This document shows, piece after piece, positions 1 through 5,223 of a stretch of 5,320 bases of DNA. This DNA is from Oscillospiraceae bacterium (GTDB lineage Bacteria; Bacillota; Clostridia; Oscillospirales; Ruminococcaceae), in assembly GCA_016297165.1 (NCBI GenBank), contig JAEDHF010000123.1, forward strand, positions 1 to 5,320. Direction: 5' to 3'. A program made the translations under genes and the position numbers. Position 1 is the first letter of the stretch. Each line of letters starts with the position of its first letter. Below the pieces are notes generated by a model. It saw only the letters and a program-made list of their open reading frames with translations. It had not been told where the DNA came from and made no database searches.

Positions 1-35
1 CAAACTTTGTGAAAAATTTTCTGAATTTTGGCAAT

Positions 36-69
36 AAAAAAAGTCTGTGATTTTTTTGAAACCACAGAC
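36..69 (-). terminator. Intrinsic terminator candidate, distal to tRNA-Thr
   Basis: Read on the minus strand, GTCTGTG (69-63) pairs perfectly with CACAGAC (49-43). The hairpin is followed at once by seven T residues (42-36). The loop is 13 bases, rather long, but its T and A runs can pair further. The U tract lies on the minus-strand side only, so it would stop transcripts coming from the tRNA direction. No gene is visible between this site and the terminator at 136-168, so it is probably a back-up terminator. Function is inferred from shape. Confidence 0.55.
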
Positions 70-135
70 GATTTGTTGAATATTAACGAAGTTTATGCTC
101 TGAATTCTACACACCGCAAGTTCGTGTCACATCAC

Positions 136-168
136 AAAGAAAAAACCACCGTAAAATATCTACGGTGG
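136..168 (-). terminator. Intrinsic terminator downstream of tRNA-Thr
   Basis: On the minus strand, CCACCGTA (168-161) and TACGGTGG (153-146) form a perfect 8-bp, GC-containing stem with a 7-base loop. It is followed directly by TTTTTTCTTT (145-136). This is the best-formed of the three terminator-like structures between the tRNA and the left window edge. It lies about 90 bases past the tRNA 3' end and most likely ends the tRNA transcript. Confidence 0.8.
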
Positions 169-199
169 ATGAATTTCGAATTTCAACAGATCCGATGCC

Positions 200-222
200 A
201 AAAAACCGCTTAACCAAGCCGT
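200..222 (-). terminator. Weak intrinsic terminator candidate close to tRNA-Thr
   Basis: On the minus strand ACGGCTT (222-216) faces AAGCGGT (211-205) across a GGTT loop. Six of seven positions pair, with one internal G-G mismatch, and five T residues follow (204-200). It lies only about 35 bases past the CCA end, where a tRNA terminator would be expected, but the mismatch makes it weaker than the structure at 136-168. Confidence 0.4.
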
Positions 223-256
223 TTGTAGGCAAAAGATCTATTTTGTTCGACATTTA

Positions 257-331
257 TGGAGCTTGTGACGGGATTCGAACCTGCGACCTGCTCATTACGA
301 ATGAGCTGCACTACCACTGTGCTACACAAGC
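257..331 (-). tRNA. tRNA-Thr (anticodon CGU)
   Basis: The minus strand folds into a full cloverleaf of 75 bases including an encoded CCA (259-257). The 7-bp acceptor stem is GCTTGTG/CACAAGC with U73 as discriminator. The D arm is GCAC-AGTGGTA-GTGC and carries the G18G19 pair. The anticodon arm is GCTCA-TTCGTAA-TGAGC, giving anticodon CGU (299-297), which reads the threonine codon ACG. The T loop is the canonical TTCGAAT. The T stem GCAGG/CCCGT is imperfect, with a 49 G-U 65 wobble and a 51 A-C 63 mismatch. G15 and C48 can form the Levitt pair. The gene stands alone, with a candidate promoter on its right and terminators on its left. Confidence 0.95.
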
Positions 332-376
332 ATAACAGGATACACATTATGGCTTTCTGCAAATTTTCAAACAAAG

Positions 377-404
377 GTTATAAAGCTATTGCAAAAAACG
401 ACAA
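377..404 (-). promoter_or_regulatory. Candidate sigma-A promoter of tRNA-Thr
   Basis: On the minus strand a -35-like TTGTCG (404-399; four of six match TTGACA) is separated by 16 bases from a -10-like TATAAC (382-377; five of six match TATAAT). Transcription would begin about 35-40 bases before the mature tRNA 5' end at 331, a normal leader for processing by RNase P. The call rests on sequence match and position alone. Confidence 0.45.
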
Positions 405-488
405 TTTGTGATAAAATGAAATGTATAAGTATTAACGCTACGGTAATAACCTACCCTAATATTATACACACTTTCACACATTTTGTCA

Positions 489-495
489 AGAGAGG
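489..495 (+). promoter_or_regulatory. Ribosome binding site fixing the start at 504
   Basis: AGAGAGG lies 8 bases before the ATG at 504 and is the only good Shine-Dalgarno site here. It rules out an in-frame TTG at 483, which would add seven residues and place this site inside the coding region. Confidence 0.75.
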
Positions 496-503
496 TTTTA
501 ACA

Positions 504-1772
504 ATGAGCCTTAAAAATAAAGTTTTTCAGATTATTCTTCGGGTAATATGTGCGCTTATGCTGATTGTAACCGTTTTTCTCGGCATTATTGCCGCTTTCT
601 ATTCCTTAGGCGGCGGCGTTCCCAATATCTTCGGTTCGAATATCTATCTTGTAAAAACCGAAGCCTTCGACCTTCTTCATAACGGTACAGCCCTTGTTGC
701 AAGGCAGGTTCATCCTTCGGAAATACAGCCCGGAAATATCGTAATCTTCAATATCGAAAATAATATGCCTGCTTTAGGAGAAATCCGTTCGGCAGAGCGT
801 TCGGACGGAGTCTATAGCTTTACTGCCGCTACCGAAAACAATAAGCTTATCGTCCTTTCACAGAGTCAGATTGTAGCGAAGGGCGTAAGCTATTCCGATT
901 TCTGGGGTGCAGTAATCGGTTTCGCAGTTTCTCCTTTAGGAATGCTGCTGATTGCCGTCCTTCCCTGCCTTGTGGTAATTATTGTTGAGCTTTCTAAATT
1001 TTTTGGAAAAATTATGCCACAGCCCGAAATCGAAACTGTAAAAAAGCAGCTTGAGGTACCTACATATTCTCCCGAATTCGAAAAGAGCGGTAACCGTCGG
1101 GGAGGGAAAGCCGCCGCTTTTAAGGCATACGGCGATTCCGATGACCTTGATGACAGTATAGGTCTTTATGACGCTAAAATTAAGCGGAGCACCGCTGTTG
1201 AACGAGAGGTTCCCTATCGCAGCACCGCCTCCGACCCCCTCTTTTCTTCACCAAAACAGCGAACGCAGCCAAAACCTGCACAAAATAAAACAATGCCCCT
1301 TTCCTCGAAAAAGCTTGAGGAAGCTATCGCCGCTTCAAAGGCAGAAAGAGAGCTTCTCGCCATGAGCAAGCAGCGTGAGGCTACCGTTAAAGAGGTACAG
1401 AAAACCCGCGGCGCTGCTATTGCCGCCGAAAAGGAACAGGAGCTTATGACGGAAGCAGTTTCTAAGGCTACCGCTCCCATTGATTCAAGCCTTAATGCGG
1501 TAAAAAACGCTTCTCTGAACAATGACCTTTCAATATCCGATACGGTTAGCGAAGCCGAGGAAGAGGAGTTCAAGCCTGTTTTCAAGGCTCCCCAGAGACA
1601 GAGCAAGCCCTCTTTGCGCCTCGGACAGGAAGCCGCAGGTCAGAGACAGCGGCAGAATACTACGTCTATCCCCCGTCTTGACGCTCTCTTAAGCGAGGAT
1701 AATGAGCCTACGGATAAGCCTAAGAGAAAATACGATATAGACGATATACTGGCAGGAATTGACAGGAAATAA
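504..1772 (+). CDS. Membrane protein resembling SipW-type signal peptidase, active site lost, with long cytoplasmic tail
   Basis: The product is 422 residues. A hydrophobic helix at about 9-33 is followed by an exported domain (34-135), a second helix (138-163) and a 259-residue cytoplasmic tail. This is the layout of S26B signal peptidases. The stretch VARQVHPSEIQPGNIVIF (66-82) matches their usual 'V.PSEIKPGDII.F' strand, and SPLGMLLIAVLP (143-154) matches the start of their last helix. The catalytic TGSM motif appears as TEAF (52-55), so Ala54 sits where the nucleophile serine should be. The region that should hold the THR histidine reads ALGEIRS (90-96). A peptidase role is therefore unlikely; a binding, scaffold or regulatory role is inference. 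The tail is rich in Ala, Ser, Lys, Glu and Gln, probably helical at 267-323, and ends in two similar acidic motifs (RLDALLSED, DIDDILAGID). The start is set by AGAGAGG at 489-495. A weak promoter (TTGTGA at 406, TATTAA at 430, 18-base spacer) is possible. The gene is followed after 13 bases by dtd. Family assignment is from motif memory. Confidence 0.8.
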   Translation: MSLKNKVFQIILRVICALMLIVTVFLGIIAAFYSLGGGVPNIFGSNIYLVKTEAFDLLHNGTALVARQVHPSEIQPGNIVIFNIENNMPALGEIRSAERSDGVYSFTAATENNKLIVLSQSQIVAKGVSYSDFWGAVIGFAVSPLGMLLIAVLPCLVVIIVELSKFFGKIMPQPEIETVKKQLEVPTYSPEFEKSGNRRGGKAAAFKAYGDSDDLDDSIGLYDAKIKRSTAVEREVPYRSTASDPLFSSPKQRTQPKPAQNKTMPLSSKKLEEAIAASKAERELLAMSKQREATVKEVQKTRGAAIAAEKEQELMTEAVSKATAPIDSSLNAVKNASLNNDLSISDTVSEAEEEEFKPVFKAPQRQSKPSLRLGQEAAGQRQRQNTTSIPRLDALLSEDNEPTDKPKRKYDIDDILAGIDRK

Positions 1773-1785
1773 GCAGTGAGGTATT

Positions 1786-2229
1786 ATGAGATTCTTAATT
1801 CAGAGGGTTACAAAAGCTTCGGTAAAGGTGGATACCGAAATAACGGGCGAAATCGGAAAGGGCTTTCTTGTTTTTATCGGGGTTTCTAACGAGGATACAA
1901 AGGAAATCGCCGATAAAATGATAAGGAAAATGCTGGGTCTTAGGATTTTTTCCGACGAAAACGATAAGATAAACCTTTCCCTTTCGGATGTAGGCGGCGA
2001 GCTTCTTTTAGTGTCACAGTTCACACTGTACGCCGACTGTAAAAAGGGCTTCCGTCCCTCGTTTATAAATGCAGGTAAGCCCGATATGGCGAATGAGCTT
2101 TACGAATATATTATTTCCGAATGCAGTAAGCAATTTACCGTAAAAAAGGGCGTTTTCGGCGCAGATATGAAGGTTGAGCTTCTTAACGACGGCCCTTTCA
2201 CTATTTTACTTGACAGCGATACATTATAA
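1786..2229 (+). CDS. dtd: D-aminoacyl-tRNA deacylase (D-Tyr-tRNA deacylase)
   Basis: The product is 147 residues, the usual length for the family. Dtd hydrolyses D-amino acids, and glycine mischarged on tRNA-Ala, from tRNA in the cytosol, as a homodimer. It carries the family start MR.L.QRV..ASV, the active-site motif SQFTLYAD (77-84), the GFRPSF segment (88-93) and the C-terminal NDGPFTILLDS (134-144), whose Gly136-Pro137 is the chirality-checking Gly-cisPro motif. No key residue is missing. The ATG follows AGTGAGG (1775-1781) with a short 4-base spacer. The 13-base gap from the upstream membrane protein gene suggests one transcript, and a strong terminator follows the stop. The link with the membrane protein may be only positional. 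Confidence 0.97.
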   Translation: MRFLIQRVTKASVKVDTEITGEIGKGFLVFIGVSNEDTKEIADKMIRKMLGLRIFSDENDKINLSLSDVGGELLLVSQFTLYADCKKGFRPSFINAGKPDMANELYEYIISECSKQFTVKKGVFGADMKVELLNDGPFTILLDSDTL

Positions 2230-2232
2230 CAC

Positions 2233-2266
2233 AAAAGCCTTGGAAAAACAGCTTCCAAGGCTTTTT
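2233..2266 (+). terminator. Intrinsic terminator after dtd
   Basis: A perfect 13-bp stem (2233-2245 with 2253-2265) encloses a 7-base loop, AAACAGC, and ends in TTTTT (2262-2266), four bases past the dtd stop. The A run opening the stem gives a matching T run on the other strand, so it may also stop transcripts arriving from the ABC operon. Confidence 0.9.
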
Positions 2267-2303
2267 AATGTCCGCTTATTCCGACAGCTTAATGTCTGCT
2301 CAT

Positions 2304-2351
2304 CAACTTCTGATAGGCTTTACAATAATGAAAAAAGCCTATCAGAAGTTG
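2304..2351. repeat. Perfect 18-bp inverted repeat, hairpin 1
   Basis: The arms 2304-2321 (CAACTTCTGATAGGCTTT) and 2334-2351 are exact reverse complements around a 12-base A/T-rich loop. The hairpin is followed by CTAAAG rather than a T run, so it is not a standard terminator on the plus strand. Confidence 0.9.
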
Positions 2352-2401
2352 CTAAAGTGCAAGGATTTTTATAAAAAATCAGAGAAATCCTTGCACTTTA
2401 G
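2352..2401. repeat. Perfect 17-bp inverted repeat, hairpin 2
   Basis: The arms 2352-2368 (CTAAAGTGCAAGGATTT) and 2385-2401 are exact reverse complements with a 16-base loop. It begins at the base after hairpin 1 ends. Inside it GATTTTT (2364-2370) can instead pair with AAAAATC (2374-2380), so two folds compete. No T run follows either strand's 3' arm. Confidence 0.9.
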
Positions 2402-2419
2402 TTCGTCCTTCAGGACGAA
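2402..2419. repeat. Short inverted repeat, hairpin 3
   Basis: TTCGTCC (2402-2408) and GGACGAA (2413-2419) pair perfectly around a TTCA tetraloop. It begins at the base after hairpin 2 ends, and ATGAGC, the 3' strand of the enclosing stem, follows at once. Confidence 0.85.
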
Positions 2420-2436
2420 ATGAGCTTGACATCAAG

Positions 2437-2547
2437 TAGTGCGCGGGGCTTAAAATCACACAAAGAGCAATTTTATGCCAACTCAAAGCCTGTATTTCAG
2501 GCTTTGAGGCAATAGCTGTCCTGCGGACAGTTACCCAGCACGCACTA
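2437..2547. repeat. Second branched inverted-repeat domain, overlapping the end of the ATPase gene
   Basis: TAGTGCG (2437-2443) pairs with CGCACTA (2541-2547). The stem can continue inward through GGG (2446-2448) with CCC (2534-2536) and TAA (2451-2453) with TTA (2531-2533). It encloses a perfect 11-bp hairpin (2482-2492 with 2498-2508, loop TATTT) and a 6-bp hairpin (CTGTCC 2516-2521 with GGACAG 2525-2530, loop TGC). The right half of the outer stem consists of the last five sense codons and stop codon of the ATPase gene. No U tract is near, so it may act as a 3'-UTR structure of the ABC transcript. The inner hairpins are certain as sequence; the outer stem is less so. Confidence 0.6.
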
Positions 2548-3295
2548 GTTTATAATAATAGTAGCCTTCTTCTTCGTTACGAAGAAGCTCAACTCCGAAA
2601 ATTTCCTTTATTATTCCGCTTGCACAGACCCTTTCGGGACTGTCGCAGGCTTCAATTCTTCCGTTTCTTACAACCGCAATTTCATCGGAAAAGCCGAAAG
2701 CCAAGGGAAGGTCGTGCATAACCGCAGCTATTCCCTTTCCGCCGTCGGCAAGGGAGCGGAGAGTTTTCATAAGCTGCAGCTGATGGGCAATATCAAGATA
2801 GGAGGTAGGCTCGTCCAGAAGTATATAGTCCGTGTCCTGCGCAAGAGCCATAGCGATATAGGCATTCTGCCGCATACCACCCGAAAGAGAAGGCATTGGC
2901 TTTTCCCGAAGCTCCGCTATGCCGGTCTGTAAAAGAGCGTTTTCTGCTATTTTCCTGTCCTTTTCGCTGTATCTGCGAGGATAGGAAAGATGGGGAAACC
3001 GACCGTGAAGAACCATCTGCCCCACCGTCATATCGGGGACGCTTTTCCCCTGAGCAAGATATGCTATTTTCCTTGCAAGCTCCTTACGGCTCATTTCCTT
3101 TGTATTCTTCCCGTCGGCAGATACTTCCCCCGAAGCATTCTCAACTATACCGAGGATTGCATTAAAAAGGGTACTCTTTCCCGAGCCGTTAGCGCCGATA
3201 ACGGAAAGAAGCCTGCCCTTTCCGATTGAAAGGGATAAATCCTTTAATACCTCGCCTTTTCCGTAGCCGGCGGAAAGCTTATTTATTTCAATCAC
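2531..3295 (-). CDS. ABC transporter ATPase for metal-chelate import (FepC/FecE/BtuD type)
   Basis: The product is 254 residues, normal for the family. It is the cytoplasmic ATPase that powers uptake of iron-siderophore, heme or cobalamin with the permease and lipoprotein upstream. All motifs are intact: Walker A GANGSGKST (34-42), Q-loop Gln82, signature LSGGMRQ (137-143), Walker B YILLDEP (157-163), D-loop SYLD (165-168) and switch His194. The segment VGQMVLHGRFPHL (91-103) is typical of FepC-like proteins. The start is a GTG at 3295, 8 bases after a strong AAAGGAGG. An ATG 18 codons earlier has no such site and would extend the overlap with the permease gene. The GTG overlaps the permease stop as GTGATTGA, 8 bases, which suggests coupled translation. 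It is the last gene of the operon. The substrate cannot be decided from the ATPase. Confidence 0.96.
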   Translation of the reverse strand: MIEINKLSAGYGKGEVLKDLSLSIGKGRLLSVIGANGSGKSTLFNAILGIVENASGEVSADGKNTKEMSRKELARKIAYLAQGKSVPDMTVGQMVLHGRFPHLSYPRRYSEKDRKIAENALLQTGIAELREKPMPSLSGGMRQNAYIAMALAQDTDYILLDEPTSYLDIAHQLQLMKTLRSLADGGKGIAAVMHDLPLAFGFSDEIAVVRNGRIEACDSPERVCASGIIKEIFGVELLRNEEEGYYYYKLVRAG

Positions 3296-4304
3296 GGCTA
3301 TGACCTCCTTTCCCTTTAATAAGAATAAATAGGAAGAAGGGGGCGCCAAAAAAGGACATAATAATTCCTACGGGAATTTCAAAGGGCGCAAACGCCGTTC
3401 TCGCCACAGTATCACAAAGGCAGACAAAGCCGCCGCCGAAAATAGCGCTTTGGGGAATAAGGGAGGAAGCCTTACTGCCCGAAACTCTCCTTATAGCGTG
3501 TGGGACGATAAGCCCCACAAAGGAAATCAGCCCTGCAAGGCTTACCGCACAGCCTGCAAGCAGCGCAGAAAGGAGAAGAAAAACCGTCCGCATAAGAGAG
3601 GTATTCATACCAAGTCCCTTAGCGTTATCCTCTCCGAGAGTAAGTACGTCAAGCTCGTTTGTAAGAGTAAGCAGCACCACCGTCGTCAGCAGTATAAGTA
3701 TAATTGCAGGAATAATCCTTTCGTAGGTCACCGAGGAAAACTCCCCCACCTTGAAATTATTGCTCATTACGCCTACGTCGGGGAAAAAGGTTACTACTGC
3801 ATCGGATATTGCCCCTAATAGACTGTTCATAGCTACACCGATTAGTATTACCGTACCCCTGGAGGCTCCCCATTTCCGTGCACTAAGGCTCACAAGCATA
3901 ACCACCGAAAAACCGCCGATAAAGGCGAAAAGAGAAAGCTGCCAACCGCCGTAGATACCTAAAGCGGTACAAATGGTAACTGCAAGTCCTGCACCCGAAT
4001 TTACGCCGATAATGCTTGGAGAAGCGAGACGGTTAGCGAGAACGCCCTGTATTACCGCTCCCGAAACGGAAAGCGCCGCTCCGCAGATTATCGCCGCTAA
4101 GGTACGGGGCAGACGTACATACAGAAAAATCCTGCCCCCCGGGGAGGAATCGAAGCCGTTAATAAAGGCAAGGCGTATTTCCTCAAAGGATAGGGGCGTA
4201 CTTCCGAGAGTTATCCCGAGAAAAGCGGTTACCGCGAGGAAAATTATCCCCACGGTAAGCATCGTCCTATTCTTTTTCGGATAAGATATCGCTGAGTTTT
4301 TCAT
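3288..4304 (-). CDS. FecCD-family permease of a metal-chelate ABC importer
   Basis: The product is 338 residues from the chosen start, normal for a BtuC/FecCD/FhuB-type inner-membrane subunit, which usually has ten helices and works as a dimer. Recognisable segments are RLPRTLAAIICGAALSVSGA (64-83), the NRLASPSIIGVNSGAGL loop (91-107), LAGLISFVGLIVPHAIR (256-272), which contacts the ATPase, and the last helix region EIPVGIIMSFFGAPFFLFIL (309-328). The start is uncertain. ATG 4304 gives a basic stretch (KKNR) before the first helix but lies 38 bases inside the lipoprotein gene behind a weak AGG. ATG 4262 lies 4 bases after the lipoprotein stop but would begin directly in the helix. ATG 4325 has no ribosome binding site. 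The 3' end carries the ribosome binding site of the ATPase gene. The substrate is unknown; iron chelate is most common in this family. Confidence 0.95.
   Translation of the reverse strand: MKNSAISYPKKNRTMLTVGIIFLAVTAFLGITLGSTPLSFEEIRLAFINGFDSSPGGRIFLYVRLPRTLAAIICGAALSVSGAVIQGVLANRLASPSIIGVNSGAGLAVTICTALGIYGGWQLSLFAFIGGFSVVMLVSLSARKWGASRGTVILIGVAMNSLLGAISDAVVTFFPDVGVMSNNFKVGEFSSVTYERIIPAIILILLTTVVLLTLTNELDVLTLGEDNAKGLGMNTSLMRTVFLLLSALLAGCAVSLAGLISFVGLIVPHAIRRVSGSKASSLIPQSAIFGGGFVCLCDTVARTAFAPFEIPVGIIMSFFGAPFFLFILIKGKGGHSRD
3304..3311 (-). promoter_or_regulatory. Ribosome binding site fixing the GTG start of the ATPase gene
   Basis: AAAGGAGG on the minus strand is an almost perfect Shine-Dalgarno site, 8 bases before the GTG at 3295. 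It lies within the last codons of the permease gene. No in-frame ATG follows at a usable distance, which supports GTG initiation. Confidence 0.85.
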
Positions 4305-5223
4305 AAGCCTGTGCCCACTTTGCATTTGGTTTAATATTGAAAAGCTTTTTCTCCATAACGTGAAGCCTGTCGTTCTTTACCGCAGAAAGAGTACCCCAGG
4401 CAGGATTCTCTTCCATCATTCTCGTAAGGTTAGAAAGGGCTTTTTCCGTATCGTCCCCCATAGTAACCACGAAAATACGATAGGGCTCGTTACGGATAAC
4501 GCTTTCTACGCTTAAGTCCTCAAGAAGGCTCTTATCGCTGTCTGCAATATTTATACAGCCTAAATCGCTGAGCATTTCGCCAAGGATTGTACCCTCGCTG
4601 TCCTTCGCCTTTATAAAACCTGCGGAAGCACGGAGAAGAAGAACTGTCCTCTTATCCTCGGGTATATCGGCATTTGCAAATTCTGCCTTTATACTGTCAA
4701 TCTCATTCTTCACATTAAGTCCGTTTTTCTCTAAAAGGTCCTTTCTGCCCGTAATATCTGTGCAGATATCCAGCATTTCAAGGTAATCCCCGAAATCGTC
4801 CACATCGAAATAAGCCACCGTTATTCCCGCATTTTCAAGCTGTTCCTTCATATCCACATTTGCGGCAGTTGAAGCGCTGGCAATTACAAAATCGGGATCC
4901 GAAGAAAGAAGCGCCTCAAAGCCCGGAGAATGAGCGCCGCCAAGGTTTACCGCATCGGGAAGCTCTAAGCCGAAATCCTCCCATGCGTCCTCGGGAGCGG
5001 CGCAGAGCGTTCCACCCGAAAGTGCCCATACATCTGCAAAGCTGCCTATAAGAGCGGCGGTTCTTTCGGGTTTTTTCTCTACGGAAACCTCTCTTCCTAA
5101 AGCGTCGGTAAAGGTTACCCTATTCTCATTATTGGCTGTCTCATTTCCGCTTGTCGCTTTACAGCCGCTAAGTCCCATAACCGAAGCAATAAGCCCGAAG
5201 GCTAAGATTTTTTTAATCAGCAT
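4267..5223 (-). CDS. Substrate-binding lipoprotein of a metal-chelate ABC importer
   Basis: The product is 318 residues. It begins with a lipoprotein signal peptide: K4-K5, a hydrophobic stretch 6-18, and the lipobox LSGC with the acylated cysteine at 21. The mature protein would be anchored outside the membrane. It has the features of the Peripla_BP_2 (TroA-like, class III) fold: an N-terminal strand RVTFTDALGREVSVEKKPERTA (35-56), the DPDFVIAS strand (109-116), a long linking helix around 161-182, and a C-terminal segment PAWGTLSAVKNDRLHV (274-289) followed by FNIKPNAKWAQAYEKLSDIL (295-314). Proteins of this type bind iron-siderophore, heme or cobalamin; I cannot tell which. The ATG lies behind GGAG with a 4-base spacer and overlaps the stop of the preceding gene as ATGCTGA. 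The permease gene follows directly. The order lipoprotein, permease, ATPase is the usual one. Confidence 0.95.
   Translation of the reverse strand: MLIKKILAFGLIASVMGLSGCKATSGNETANNENRVTFTDALGREVSVEKKPERTAALIGSFADVWALSGGTLCAAPEDAWEDFGLELPDAVNLGGAHSPGFEALLSSDPDFVIASASTAANVDMKEQLENAGITVAYFDVDDFGDYLEMLDICTDITGRKDLLEKNGLNVKNEIDSIKAEFANADIPEDKRTVLLLRASAGFIKAKDSEGTILGEMLSDLGCINIADSDKSLLEDLSVESVIRNEPYRIFVVTMGDDTEKALSNLTRMMEENPAWGTLSAVKNDRLHVMEKKLFNIKPNAKWAQAYEKLSDILSEKE

Larger units (their letters stand above)
2287..2437. repeat. Complex inverted-repeat element predicted to form a four-way junction
   Basis: A closing stem pairs 2287-2290 with 2434-2437 (one G-U), 2292-2296 (ATGTC) with 2428-2432 (GACAT), and 2298-2303 (GCTCAT) with 2420-2425 (ATGAGC). 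It is broken only by an A-C mismatch and a small T/TT internal loop. Inside it sit three hairpins, 2304-2351, 2352-2401 and 2402-2419, which touch one another and the closing stem with no unpaired base. It lies between convergent genes, and no coding frame or U-tract terminator is seen in it. It could be a non-coding RNA, a small non-autonomous mobile element, a folding DNA site, or an elaborate barrier between convergent transcripts. I do not recognise a known family. Confidence 0.7.

Noticed and set aside
28..213. Plus-strand open frame of 61 codons with a TTG start
   Set aside because: It has no ribosome binding site, runs through two terminator hairpins of the opposite strand, and its translation has no family-like pattern.
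1214..1606. Minus-strand open frame of 130 codons inside the pseudo-peptidase gene
   Set aside because: It is antisense to the low-complexity Ala/Glu/Lys tail, which naturally gives long Ser/Ala-rich frames on the other strand. The plus-strand gene has motifs and a clear ribosome binding site.
2174..2374. Plus-strand open frame of 66 codons crossing the dtd end and the hairpin cluster
   Set aside because: It begins within dtd in another frame and runs through the terminator and perfect inverted repeats, so pairing and not coding explains the sequence.
2402..2425. Hammerhead-like GGACGAAATGAGC after a short stem
   Set aside because: The required CUGAUGA core element is not found next to the stem on either strand, so a hammerhead ribozyme is not supported.
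2439..2546. Group II intron-like GTGCG 5' end
   Set aside because: No domain V hairpin or reverse transcriptase remnant is present, and five bases are far too little evidence.
2233..2547. CRISPR array
   Set aside because: The repeats are inverted, of different sequence and unevenly spaced; there are no regular direct repeats with spacers.
3296..3349. Longer ATPase start at the ATG at 3349, adding 18 residues
   Set aside because: The added residues do not belong to the family's N-terminus, and the AAAGGAGG site 8 bases before the GTG at 3295 fits initiation there.
3450..4284. Plus-strand open frames opposite the permease gene
   Set aside because: They are shadows of a clear FecCD gene; their translations are basic and show no known motif.
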